Below are positions 21,088-33,475 of a stretch of 64,000 bases of DNA, piece by piece (the stretch's first letter is position 1; each line of letters starts with the position of its first letter). Under the pieces are notes generated by a model. The model had not been told where the DNA came from, searched no databases, and worked only from the letters and a program-made list of their open reading frames with translations. Origin of the DNA: Maratus speciosus (Eukaryota > Arthropoda > Arachnida > Araneae > Salticidae); assembly GCA_963932465.1 (NCBI GenBank), contig OZ010800.1, forward strand, positions 33,420,852-33,484,851, read 5' to 3'. Both the position numbers and the translations under genes were made by a program.

Positions 21088-22663
21088 AATCTTTTACAAT
21101 CCGGCCCATACATTAAATTAAATCGGGATCCTTCTGACAGTGATTTAACAAGCACCAGAAAACTTATAAAAACCTCTCCCTGTATTGATGACAGTATTAA
21201 AATGTCATTAATTCCGTCAATTGCTAACTGCAGTCGCTTTTACGCTCTACCTAAAGTTCATAAAATTGGTGTTCCCCTCCGGCCTATCGTATCCAATATC
21301 GGTACTGCTTCATACCCTCTTGCTAAATATTTAGTGAAACGCTTTTCATTCCTTTCAAATTCTAATATGTACACTATTAAGAATTCTAGTTCTTTTGTTA
21401 ATCGGATTAAAAACTCCCCCCCCTCCCCCTCTTTACGCATGGTTTCATTTGATGTTACTTCTCTGTTTACCCATGTTCCGGTTCAAGGTGCACTACAAAG
21501 TCTCACTATTAGATTAAAAGAATTTCATTACACAGATTATGAAATCAATCACATTATTGAGTTATTCAGTACTTGTTTAAAACAAAATTCATTTCAAATT
21601 TCTAATCAATATTATTCTATGACAGGTGGTTTAGCAATGGGTAATCCCCTTAGCCCTTTTTTAGCAGATTTATATATGCATTACTTTGAGGTTAAAATGT
21701 TTAACCTTATCAACTTCCCATTTTATTGTAGATATGTAGACGATTCTTTTGCACTCTTGGACCTTTCTCTATTTTCTGTTGACAATATATTAACGATTTT
21801 AAACTCAATAGATTCAGTCATTCAATTCACTTATGAAGTTGAAATAGATAATAGATTGCCATTTCTGGATGTGTTGGTTACACGTCAGCCTAATACCTTT
21901 GACACTTGCGTTTACCGTAAACCTTTTGCTGTCACACTCCCCCCCCCATTTCAATTCATGTCACCCCCCTTCCCAAAAAGCTTCGGCTTTTCATTTTTTG
22001 ATTAATAGAGCTCGCTTAATTTGTTCAGATAATAATTCACTTATTACAGAATTAAATTACATTAGATCTGTGGCTATTGATCGAGGTTTTTGTTTGTCTT
22101 ATATCAATAATTTAATTTCTCATAGTCTTAATAAATATGTTAATAATCTTGATTCTCCTGTTACTACGGTTTCCATTTCCAATCTTATCATTTTACCATT
22201 TTATAATAGCATTAGCTTTAAGATGGCTAATATCTTAAGACATTATGATTTTAATGTGGTTTTTAAACCGGTTAATAAATTATCTTTTTCGCAACTTAAG
22301 GACCAAATTCCTCCACATAATTATTGGGGCATTTACAACATTCAATGCCAATGTGGTTTGTCCTACATTGGACAAACTAAGCGAAAACTCCGTTACAGAA
22401 TCAATGAACACAGAAACTATGTAAAGAAAAAAGAATTACAGAAATCCTCTATCGCCTCTCATTGCTGGGGGGAGGGACATAATTTTAATTTTGACTCAGC
22501 TACCATTATCAAGAAATGTATTACTCCTCTGGATTTAGACTTTTATGAAGCTATTCATATCCATAAATTTAAAGACTCCTTGGTTAATGATTTATCTAGT
22601 ACACCATACATCTCAACTTTCTGGATGGATTTGTTGTGTCACGACTCTTCACTTCCGCATTAA
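21082..22663 (+). pseudogene. Second Penelope-like arm, frameshifted in a poly-C tract
   Basis: The mirror copy of the minus-strand gene. It has the same YVDD reverse transcriptase (frame 21082-22005) and GIY-YIG domain (continuing in another frame from about 21940 to 22663). The break is in a C run at 21939-21947: 9 C here against 11 in the other arm, so two bases are lost and the frame shifts between the two domains. Otherwise the arms differ by only a few substitutions, such as Asp to Gly just before the LAMGN motif. Like its partner it lacks the N-terminal region. It is classed as a pseudogene because the two domains are in different frames, although the slip could in principle be a recent or assembly-level change. 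Confidence 0.85.
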
Positions 22664-23466
22664 TTTCATTGGCTGTTAGAACTTGATGGTCTTTTGGCAT
22701 TATGTTTTGACATTTGGGTTTTTTCACCGTACATGCAGTTGGGGGGATATTGTTTTTAGAGCTTTTAAAGTTTTTACACTGAGGATGTGAGTCCTAGTAC
22801 TCACGAAACGTATACGTATGGTCAAATATGTTGTTTTATTGTGTGTTTAAACGTTGTTTTAAATAATTTATATTGATAATAATTGCAAAGGCTCATTAAG
22901 TTGCTTCATTAAACTATCTGCATATAATTTAAAAGGATATAAATCTAATAAATTATAACAAAATTGAAATTTGCTATCAAAACAAAGTAATAATAATTTG
23001 AACGAAAATTTCTTCTGTTTAATTTGTAAAAAAAAAAACTTTTAAAATTGAAATTGTATTTGAAAGAATTATTTTAGCTTGAAAAGCACAAACTGTTGCA
23101 GTTTTATTAGTTGTAGTATAAGCAGTTTTATAATTAGTATTATAAGTAGTTATATAAGTAGTAGTATTATACTCACAAAAGAATGTGATAAGTTAAAATT
23201 AAATGAAATATGTATAAGATGTATAAGTTTCCAAAATATTTATTATTTTCTGAAAATCTATAACTATAAGAAAAACTTATATTTTTTTAAAAAATGAAGT
23301 TTTCCATTAAGAAAATAATAAAAAAATATTTTCTCAAGTTTTGCAAACACAAGCACCAAATAGTAAACTAAAATTCTTTTTTTATAGCTCAAATTTACTA
23401 TTATTATTATTATTTATATCGAAATGAAGTTAGGTTATATTGATAATAAGGGCAAAGGCTCATTAA

Positions 23467-23833
23467 GGGGTCCGGGACACAATAATCTTCAAATTTTCAA
23501 ATTTTTTAAAAATTGGATTAAAAATTTTCTGCTATTTTCTGCTTAAAATGATGTTTAAATCATGTTTCTATCTTAATTAGAACAGGAAATATTAATTTTT
23601 TCGTTTTGGTTTGTTTTCAAAATCTACCTTTCAAGCTATGGTTGACAAGGAAACGAGTTCTAGTGAAATTGCGTTTTTCTTCATGATAGGTTTTTTCGCC
23701 ATTTCCCATATTTAAATTCTTATAACTCGAGAACCGTTAAAGATACAGGGTTGAAACTCGGAACATATCTTTTTCAATTATTTTACTTTACTTTTGAGCC
23801 AGCATATTTGAAAAAAATATTTACTTTTGAAAA

Positions 23834-23884
<51 letters not shown>

Positions 23885-24218
23885 TTGCACCACTTTTTTG
23901 TAATTTTTTCGTTAAATATTTTTATTTTTTCTTTTAATTAATATTTTTTTAAATGCTGGCTCTAAATTAAAAGATATATATTTCTGTTTATTTAAATGAA
24001 AAACAATTTAAATTCTACAAATAATATTTCGAGTTATAACGATTTTAAGTTATACCACTTTTTTCATAAATTTTAAATTAAATCTTTTTTTTGAAAAAAA
24101 GCTATGAGAAGTTTTATCATTTGATTTTGTTTACAAATGATATGGTTAACCATCACAAAAAATTTCAAAATTTTAACTCAATAAATAAAATTTTTTTGAA
24201 AATGTGTCCCGGACCCCC
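23467..24218. mobile_element. TTAA-target MITE with GGGGTCCGGGACACA ends
   Basis: 752 bp between TTAA at 23463-23466 and TTAA at 24219-24222. Inverted ends read GGGGTCCGGGACACA and GGGGGTCCGGGACACA. The neighbouring tandem unit at 22889-22912 shows the uninterrupted CATTAAGTTG target. TTAA targets are typical of piggyBac and also of Sola3; the ends do not let me choose. No transposase frame. A 43-base T run lies at 23839-23881. Confidence 0.85.
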
Positions 24219-25130
24219 TTAAGTTGTTTCATTAAACTATTTTTTTTTTATATATATATAATCTAAAAGGATATCATTGTACTAAATTACAACACAATTG
24301 AAATTTTTTATCAAAACAAAGTAATATTTATATGTAAAAAAATTTCTTTCCTTTATTTTATGAAAAAAAATAAATAATAACAGTTTAAAATTGAAAATGC
24401 ATTTCAAATAATTTTTCCATTTTAAAGGAACAAATTGTTGTATTTTTATAATTATCTATACTAATAAAAGAATATAATAAATGAAAATTAAATGAAGTAT
24501 ATACAAAATGTATATACGTATTTCAAGGTATTTATTATTTTATAAAAATGTATTTCTATAAGAAAAACTTATATTAAAGAAAATAAAGTTTCCAAAAAAA
24601 GCAGATTTCCATTAAGAAAACAATGAAAATGTATTAAAATTAGTTTTTATTTTCTCAAGTTTAGCAAACTCAGACACAAAAAATATTGTTATTAATATTA
24701 TTATTATTATTTTAACTCTGACTCAAGCTAGATTATATTGATAATAATTACAAAGGCTTGTTAAGCTGTTTCCTTAAATTGATATTTATGTAATTAATAT
24801 AAACGAGATAAATTACAATTCAATTAAAATTTGCTATCAAACCAACGTAATAATAAATGGAACATGAATTTCTCTTTGTATTTTTTTTTTCAAAATTATT
24901 TTTTATAACAATTTAAAATAGAAAATGCAAATGAAATGGTTATACCGACTTTAACATTACAAATTATTGTATCTTTATAATTATATGTCCATTTTAAAGA
25001 AAAAATATATATATACATAAAATCTATGCGTTTTTATGATGTTCACTATTTTCTAAAAAAGCATAACTGTAAGAGAAAAAAATGTATTATAAAAATAAAG
25101 TTTCCTGAAAAAAAAAAATTAATTTAAAAG

Positions 25131-26170
25131 TTTTGGAAAATTTAACATCTGAAATGTGTACTATTTGTAAAATATGTATGTTATTAAATCATTAAACAAA
25201 AATTCTCATTCAAAATTTTGCAATTTTAAATTGTCCATGATTTTGAAATACTATTATAAACAATTTGAAAAAATTATATATATATATTCACATTGCATTA
25301 TGTCAGATATTCCACACAATGTTTTCTCGAAGGAATAATAATAATCTGGTAATAAAAACAATGAATATATATTTAAAATAACATGTTTAATTTAGACGTA
25401 CTTTAATATTTTCATACTTTTTTTCTTAATTCGTAATATAATCCAGGAAATAGAAAAAACAACCAATATATATTTAAAATAAAATGTTTCATTTATGTAA
25501 ACTATTAGACTACGATATCGGATTTTATTTTTTATTGAAATGGATTTCCTATAACAATGATTTTTTACGAATATGACACGGACTAAATTAAAAACATTTT
25601 GAAATAGAAATGACCTCACTGTTTAATTTCTTAACATATCAACCGGCAATTCTGTTAAACTTATAACAAAGTTAAATGCATGTAATGTTTAATAATTTAA
25701 AGTAAAAATAAAATATATACTCCCACTAATATAACAAAAGAGAAATAAATATAAAAAAATATACTTACCAAGTATCGAAACTGCACAGCTCTTATGATTT
25801 TGAAGAAGCTAAAATTTCAACACATTCAGAGGAATAGAGACAAAAGTCAAACGACGGCAATGACGTGTAGGGGGTAAAAGACAATCACCCCATAACATCC
25901 AGTCAGAAAAGCATCTCAAATCCCAGAAATACTTAATGGAAGGGATGATATTGCAGGGGGAGTAGAGGGGAAATACTCACTCCCCAGTAAAATGATTCAA
26001 TTTTCGCCGGTCTCGATGATCAGCCGAGGAAATACTTATACACCAAGATTATACACCAAGTAATTTATTTCTAACATTAGTTTGATTGCTAGCCGACCTT
26101 TGCATTTGATATACGTAGGTTAAAAAAGAGAGAAATTGTTGGCTATTGTCGGGACGATACCGTATCAATG
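25131..26170. other. AT-rich stretch, no defended gene
   Basis: The minus frame at 25392-25619 is low-complexity. Between 25775 and 26060 the DNA is less AT-rich and ends on the minus strand with TTG|GTAAGTATA at about 25768-25776, a good splice-donor match, but no other exon evidence exists. Confidence 0.35.
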
Positions 26171-26172
26171 TA

Positions 26173-27259
26173 CAGTCGTGGAAAAAAAATGTAAACACCC
26201 CCTACTAACTCCTCAACAAATTATCGTAGAAAAAAGTTACTGGTACCGAACGATTGGAAATAAAGTCTACTTTTAAATGATCTGTATAAAATTTGCTTAC
26301 GGGGCCATCTACATATTAAAACGAACCATAACTTTGTTTTTTTCAATAGCAGTATACAATTCTGACAACACAAATGAACTCTACACCCTTCAATTAGCCT
26401 AAAAACAAATTTTTATGCAATTCGTACCATAAGCTTAAAAGAAATTAATTATTTTAAAACGAGCGTATTTTAAGGGCTGTATCCAAATTGCAGTTCTGTG
26501 CTCGATTGTTAACCGAGAGAGCCACCTTCTTGATCAAGGCATCTTAAGCGCCACTCAAACAGTCAATGAAGCCTGCTAGATTACAGGACAGCAGAAGAAA
26601 TTTCCAAATATCTATTCACTTCTATCATAGACCTTAAAGCATCATTCTTAAAGCATCATTTTGCCGTTTTTTAAGCATAATTTGAAAACTACTTGGAGGA
26701 AAAATGAGAAATCTTTGATTTCCATAAAGCAGGACTTAATAAATATAAATTCATGAAAAAAAAATTGTAGGTTGCAATTCATAATTTTTTCGAATATTAA
26801 TTTCATAATTCATAATTCATATCATAAAATTATTAAAATTGCAAATTCAGCATATTTATGTTTGGGTATATTAGTATTATTGCTACACAAAAAATTAGCT
26901 CATTAGAAGCATAGTTTCAGGAGATATAAATAAAAATATGAAAATGTAATTAAACATTAGAAGCACTCAATTTTGAATGTTTATAATTCAAAAACTTATC
27001 ATTCATATGACTTGAAATTTGGTATCTAGTCATAGTTTGAATCAAAGATTTGAAATATCTCATTAAAATTGGGTATTGCCGTTGAAAATAATAAAGTTTG
27101 GATTCGTTTTAATATGTAGATGGCCCCTAAGCAAATTTTATATCCGTCATTTAAAAGTAGACTTTATTTCCAATCATTCGGTACCAGTAACTTTCGTCTG
27201 CGACAATTTGTTGAGGAGTTAGTAAGGGGTGTTTACTTTTTTTTTTTTTTCCACGACAC
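26173..27259. mobile_element. Tc1/mariner-type MITE, copy 1, CAGTCGTGG ends
   Basis: About 1087 bp between TA dinucleotides (26171-26172 and 27260-27261). The ends begin CAGTCGTGGAAAAAAAATGT, and the inverted arms remain similar for about 170 bp, through CCCTACTAACTCCTCAACAA and ATTGGAAATAAAGTCTAC. No transposase frame. A second copy lies at 35668-36727. Confidence 0.8.
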
Positions 27260-27261
27260 TA

Positions 27262-27633
27262 CGTATATGACTACTGTGCATTTAGCGACAATTCTAGAAA
27301 TATGCTGAATTTTAGCCGATATAACTTGTTGTTGGGAATAGTTCCTACCGTTCCAACTCTCCGAAATTTCAATCGGTTTTAAGTATAAGTGTATCCAAGT
27401 ATTTTTTTAAATTTAGTGAAAAAAATGTGTAGGTCTATTTTGCCTGAATTTCTATTTTTAAATGAAAAATTCGCGAAGAAATATTCATTTTTAGCAGTAA
27501 AAGCGCTCGTAAGAAGAATTTTTCAATTGGGTACCAGGATTTCACCTTTCGATACAAAATGTTACTTTTCAGAAAAGTAATAAATTTCACAGCCTGTAAT
27601 AATTCAGATTATCAAAGATGTGTATATATTATA
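27262..27633. other. Spacer between two MITEs
   Basis: Short unrelated frames only (27389-27580 plus); nothing recognised. Confidence 0.35.
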
Positions 27634-29733
27634 CAGGGTGTCCACTCTCAACGGTGTCCAATGGCTAATTCTTAAACCGTTAGTCATAGACATATAGTTC
27701 CAATTACAAAAATGTTTTAAATGAGTTAAAGAAATGTTTTAAAAGCTATTTGGGTTAATAAAAACATTTCTTAAAAAATTTAAATTCTTAAAAACGAAAT
27801 TTAAATTTTTATACGGTCCCCCGGTCCTATAAGTTATATTTAGTAAAATTTTCCTTTTACACTGACAAGTAATACAAAAAAAGTCTTGTTATTCTGCTAT
27901 TAAAACTGAACGAGTAATAGCTATTTAAAGTTGGAGCATATTTTTTGCTGCAAATTGGGGGTCATTCACAAATTTAGTCGAAATATAATTTCGTCAGATA
28001 TATTAAAAAAAAATGGTTGAGAGAAAATTAACATTGAAATATAAATTCGAAATCTTTAATCATTCTGTCATATTAATGCAAAATACACAATTTGTAATAA
28101 ACATTTAAGAAAAAAGAAAAAACAGAAATTTTGTTAAATAAAATGATGCAAAATGAGCAACTTCAATTCTTTACAAAATGATACGTATTTTAAAATATTA
28201 TTAGATTGCACTAGCCTGCAAAAGTTGTGTTATATCTTATTTTTTAGCTTTTGATAATTGATTCTTATGTATTCTGTACCGCAGAATCCGAAATTGACCT
28301 TCATTTTTTACCATCATATAAATATTTTTACATAAATTTTAAAGTTAAAAAAAGAAAAATTGCGAAAGTTTGATACTATAAAATAGATGTGATTGTTCTG
28401 TTTAAACTTTTAATGGTTGATTTTTATGTGTTTTTACCGCTGAATCCGAAAATGATCTTCATTTTTAACCATCACATCAGGGTTTTTCGCAAATTTCAAA
28501 GTTAAAAAGTTCAAAGTTAAAATTGAACCTCCTCGCCCATCTCATCGGACCACTCAGCTGTTTAGCTGTAAGAATCCCAGGATAAACAAAAGTATTGAAT
28601 AAATTATTGAATAAAATAATGTAAAATAAAATAAAGTTTTACATATGTTTTACAGTATGAAATTTTCGCTATATTTTAACTTACACATTTACGATTTGCA
28701 AAAAAATTCTAACGTGATGGTTAAAAATGAAGGTCATTTTCAGATTCAGTGCTAAAAAGTACGCAAAAAATCAATTATCAAAAGTTAAAAAACACAGCCA
28801 TCTCCCCTACTTTTTAGTGGCTGGTTTTTGTTATTCTTTAACTTTGAGAATTTATGATTTGCGAAATATGATTGTTAAAAGTTAAGGTAATTTTCGGATT
28901 CAGTGCTAAAAAATACATAAAAGTTAATAAAACAACAATCTTGTATTATCTAATTTAAAACTTTTTCTTAAACTTCTTGGCGGTAATCTATTCGAAATTT
29001 TTTGAGTTATCCTGTAAAATAAGTATGAATAGTAGCCACCGAAAATCATAATAATATTAGATTGTTATCGGATTTGCACCAGTATGTAAAATGCAATCTC
29101 GATCGAATATTTGAAAGTGAGTTAAAGTTCGAGTACAAATTTTGGACTGAAAAAACATGCATACGATCGTTGAAGTAACATAAAAACTTATAAAAATAAC
29201 ATAATTTTTGTTAAAAGAATCATAAAAGAAACAGTCCCAAATCCTGACAAAATAAAAGATATGTTATTTTTGCCAATCTGAAACTTAATAAATGTTAACT
29301 TAATCGTAATACTTGTACGATTTTTTTCAAAGCGCAGGCACACATGAGATAAGATCTTCGAACACTTTAAGCACTTAGCATGTGACCCCTCAAAGCCAAG
29401 CCGAACTCATTTGTTTTCAGAGCAGAAAAGTGGCATAAGTCATGCATTTTTAAAGTTTCATAACTCGCTCAATTTTAGTTTTATATGAATGGGACTTTTT
29501 TTTGGTCTTACCTATCAGTGTAATAGGAAAATTTTACTAAATATAACTTATAGGACCGGGGGACCGTATGAAAATTTAAAATTCGTAATTTTTTAAGAAA
29601 TGTTTTTATTGATCCAAATCGCTTTTAAAATATTTCTTTACCTGATTTAAAACATTTTTGTAATTGGAACTATATGTCTGTGACTAACGGTTTAGGAATT
29701 AGCCATTGGACACCGTTGAGGGCGGACACACTG
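27634..29733. mobile_element. 2.1-kb TA-target element with ~230-bp TIRs and internal foldback
   Basis: TA flanks at 27632-27633 and 29734-29735. The left end reads CAGGGTGTCCACTCTCAACG and the right end, inverted, CAGTGTGTCCGCCCTCAACG. The arms match for about 230 bp, including a TATACGGTCCCCCGGTCCTA segment. Inside, CTTCATTTTTAACCATCA (near 28455) and its reverse complement (near 28715) form a second, nested inverted pair. No open transposase. Consistent with a non-autonomous IS630-Tc1-mariner element. Confidence 0.75.
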
Positions 29734-29735
29734 TA

Positions 29736-30590
29736 TTAAATACGGGTCTGTTGCCTGTGTGAAAATTCAGTTTAAAAAATACTGATGTTGAAAGGTGAAA
29801 GGACTCAAATGAACTGCAACAGGAATAAATGAGTGGGGGACGATTAAACGTTTAAAAAAAAATACATTTATTGTGGTTCAAAGACTGTGCATAATTTTTG
29901 TGGTAAGATATTGATATTTACTTGTAAATACCAGTGTTTTTATTCTCTTATTTTTCTTTTTCATTCCTACTTCTTTTCTTTTCTTTCTTTTTTTTCTGAT
30001 TGGCGGAATAAATAGAAAAATGTTTGAAGTTCGAACTGATTATTTTCCCTCTATCTTCTTTAATAAAAAGATACGCGTTGCTGACGAGTGGCCTTTTTCG
30101 CTTATCGTTGCCACATATTAATCTCGGAAAATGAAACATTTTAAGTTACAGGAAAAAATTAATATCTGGAAAAGTATTTGTCAGAAAATTGTTAGACAAA
30201 CTGCGTCAGAAAGGTAAAAAATTGTGTTTTTCTACCAACAATAGATTACCGATATAAACGAACGAACATTTAAGAAATTGAGATTAATTTTACAAATGTA
30301 AACAATGTGTAGTGAGTCATTCATTTGTGAAAATTCATTGATAAAAATTTAAAAAACTTTCGTGCATTGTATATTTTAACTCCTGTAGTATTAAAATGCC
30401 TTCGATTTCATTCGCCTATGAACCAATGAAAATAGTTTTTAATTAAAAAGCGAAGTCATAGAAAACTCAAGTCCATTTTTAGTACTTTTATGTTATCCGG
30501 TGGCAAATCTTGCCAGCAACAGGGTTTTACTTCCGCGAATTGTAGTTATTTTTTCCCGTGTGTGATTTAGAAACAATGCTTTAAAGTTGA
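29736..30590. other. Spacer without recognised gene
   Basis: It contains a pyrimidine-rich tract at 29936-29998. The minus frame at 29948-30139 derives from that tract. Confidence 0.4.
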
Positions 30591-31012
30591 AATAAAATGC
30601 TATGGAATTTATTATTATTGTTATGTATTTTAAAGGAAATGAGTGAAAGGCATGTATTTTAATAAAATGCTATGGAATTTATTATTATTGTTATGTATTT
30701 TAAAGGAAATGAGTGAAAGACATATATTTTAATAAAATGCTATGGAATTTATTATTATTGTTATGTATTTTAAAGGAAATGAGTGAAAGGCATGTATTTT
30801 AATAAAATGCTATGGAATTTATTATTATTGTTATGTATTTTAAAGGAAATGAGTGAAAGGCAAGTATTTTAATAAAATGCTATGGAATTTATTATTATTG
30901 TTATGTATTTTAAAGGAAATGAGTGAAAGGCATGTATTTTAATAAAATGCTATGGAATTTATTATTATTGTTATGTATTTTAAAGGAAATGAGTGAAAGG
31001 CATATATTTTAA
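30591..31012 (+). repeat. Minisatellite: six 70-bp units, nearly identical
   Basis: TATGGAATTT recurs at 30601, 30671, 30741, 30811, 30881 and 30951, exactly 70 bp apart. The units differ at single bases (for example CATGTATTTT, CATATATTTT and CAAGTATTTT at the unit ends). The sequence past the array continues with a segment related to 17095-17290, so the array probably expanded inside a dispersed repeat. Confidence 0.95.
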
Positions 31013-33139
31013 TTGTATGCAATACATGTATTTTGAATGTTTGTATTTTTAATAAAAGTTATGCTTTTTAAATGAAATGGGCTAAAGGTTTATATTTTAA
31101 GTGGAATTAATGTAATATGAATTATGTCAATGGGAAAAGTATTTGGCGATCACATCGACAAGCTAACATAAAAATACTAGATTTTCTGAGTATTAATGTA
31201 CTAATAAATGTACTCCAGTACATTTATTACATCCATAATGTATTATTGTACTCCAGTTGGGTTTATTGTATTTATTGTTTGTATGTCTGTATAATATTTA
31301 TAAATACCTTTAAGTCTTTAGTTTGTTTCAGGTTTGTATGTTTAATTTTGGAAAAATTGATTTGATGAAAAATTAATCCATTTTACATTTTTTTTTTTTC
31401 AAGCTTAAATACCTCTCAACATTACACAATTTTTAATTTTACACCGTTGAATTAGGAGGGTGTACTTTCAAATGTGAATTGTTTGAAAACTGTATTTCAA
31501 TTTACTGACTTTTTATGATTTTTGGACCAAATAGCAGGATTACGGAATAATAGTGTAAAAATATTTTTATGAATTATTTAAAATTATAAGGGAAAACCAC
31601 GATTTCTACCCACCGTCCTAGGACGAGAGTTTCCACTAGTATGTGATAATTTCTAAACCAAATTTATGAGTTATGGATATGTTTCCGACAACTTTTTGCA
31701 ATTTTAATGCTAAAATATTGATATTTTGTTCTAAAAATGAGGATTTTACGCGTAACTATTTATTTATTTCAGAGCGAAAGAATTTTTTTAATTTTCAAAG
31801 TAATTATTTTACCCCTAAATCCGTTTATAGCTGAACCAAATCGGTACTCGGTCATTATCTAAAAGGTTAGTATGTAGTATTGAAATTTTAGAGCCATAGT
31901 ATAAAATTAAGTGTATTTTTTTAATCGAAATGTGCACAATGTTAATCCTACGGGAAATGATGTGGAAAAAGCGAAAAATGATTTTGAAGAATGGATTTTT
32001 TTAAAAGGTTAATTTTCGTATTTTTTGAATGGTTTCCAATGTTGGAAAGAGAACTGAAAGTAGATGCCGTTTGGTATTTTCTTTTTTGCGTATTTTGATT
32101 ATCGGAATTGATGCATAATTTTGAAATATGTTGAAAAATCCGGTATTGTAAATGTTCTAAAAAAAATTAACTGTTATAAAATAGCCACACTCTTTGAAAT
32201 GTTTAGGAGCTGAAAACATAATGTTTTCGTAGCCTGTTGCAAACAATTCCGAAAAAATATTGATATTTAGTGGTAAAACAGCTCTTAAGAAACATTTCTA
32301 TTTCCAGTTTGTCTATTTCAGTAGTTAAAAAAAATAGTTGTTCCAAACTTTTTGAGATTTTCGGCGGTTATAGATACTTTGTGACAAAAAATAGTGAACA
32401 AATAGTGACAACTACTTGAAAAAGAAATACATTTCCTTCTCGCATTTTTTTCTTGTTTTCGCCTCGGTTCCGTTATCATAACAACAACAGCAAAAAAAAA
32501 AGTTCTTACCGTTCGAATTTTACTAGGTTATAAATATATGTGATTTCCAATTTCGTAGACATCGTATTTAATCTCTATCGAGCAAGTACTTCCGTTAGAA
32601 AAAGGCTTGAAATTGCCTACGATTTACTTTAGGATAAAAAAAAAAAAAAAAAAGGTACCAAGTCGACCATTTTGATTATTCGTCAAACTTAACTATTTCA
32701 AATCTCCCCCAAAACCTGTAATCCATAAGTGAATGTCATTAGGGTGTAACCTTACTTAATAAGTATACTTTTTCAAATCACCAAAGTACCAATCGATCTT
32801 TCCTCCGTGTACGTCTTCTCGCTTTACATTTTTTTCCAGTTAAGAGGCTACTTCAGTGGATTCATGTCTAATCTGCCGAATCCGTCCCCTTAGCTCCCCT
32901 GTCGTTTCTATAGGAACGAAAATGGTGGGGAAAAAAGAGGGGATGTTAAAAATTAAAATACGGAACAGAGATAAGGAGAGGTTTTTTTTTTCGCTTTTAA
33001 CAATAATTATTCAATATTACATTGGCTAGCCTAGCTCCTAAAGCAAATATTATTTATCAATAATAACTAAAGTTTAATGTCAACTTTTTAAATTATTTCA
33101 AAATTAAATTTTATTCCTATTCATAATTAATAGCCTGCA
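31013..33139. other. AT-rich stretch, no recognised gene
   Basis: The segment near 31455-31500 (TTCAAATGTGAATTGTTTGA and following) recurs diverged at 35350-35400, so part of it is repeat-derived. The rest is unassigned. An A run lies near 32636-32654. Confidence 0.4.
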
Positions 33140-33395
33140 ATTAAGATAACGAAATTTTGAAGTTATTAATTATTATTATTGTCATCATTATTATTATTAT
33201 TATTATTATTATCAATGCACTAAATATGCGTGATAAAACATTTCTTAATTATTTAGCAAAGAAGGTTGCTACAAATTCATTGTTAATTGTCGGAAAACTA
33301 TACGAATTTCTGACTTGACTTTCAAACGAAGCATATAAAATACAAGCATTAAAATTATAAATTTTTGTATTTATTTAAAACAAGTATATTTGTAG
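33140..33395. repeat. Left arm of a distant inverted repeat with ATT microsatellite
   Basis: Sequence around CGTGATAAAACATTTCTTAA matches, inverted and diverged, 36740-36960, including the adjoining trinucleotide microsatellite (33168-33212 here). It may be the ends of a roughly 3.8-kb composite, or two copies of a dispersed repeat in opposite orientation. Confidence 0.55.
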
Positions 33396-33475
33396 GGTGA
33401 AAGGAACACTTTCGTTTTTGCTAAAAAGAATGCAGTTTCAAGTAATTTTTCAAGTTGAACTGATAAGAAAGATAA

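Larger units (their letters stand above)
19246..22870. mobile_element. Palindromic head-to-head Penelope-like retroelement dimer
   Basis: Two 5'-truncated Penelope-like copies face each other, with 3' ends outward and 5' ends meeting near 21048-21092. The arms are nearly identical. The whole structure is bounded by one perfect 13-bp direct repeat, TATTGATAATAAT, at 19233-19245 and 22871-22883. The same target reads through uninterrupted in the neighbouring tandem unit near 24735. The left arm carries about 25 bp more of 3' end than the right arm. A single duplication around the pair argues that the dimer entered, or was completed, as one event rather than two separate insertions. Confidence 0.85.
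19095..25130. repeat. About three tandem ~550-600-bp units split by two insertions
   Basis: The order CCATTAAGAAAA, ATTTTCTCAAGTTT, ATTATTATTATT, GATTATATTGATAATAA, CAAAGGCTCATTAAG and AAATTTGCTATCAAA is seen starting near 19103, 23298 and 24605. The first unit is split by the Penelope-like dimer (19246-22870) and the second by a TTAA-flanked MITE (23467-24218). With these removed the spacing is about 595 and 551 bp. Because the units resemble one another, each supplies the empty target for its neighbour's insertion. Confidence 0.75.

Noticed and set aside
30591..31012. CRISPR-like array
   Set aside because: The 70-bp units are directly adjacent with no unique spacers; it is an ordinary eukaryotic minisatellite.
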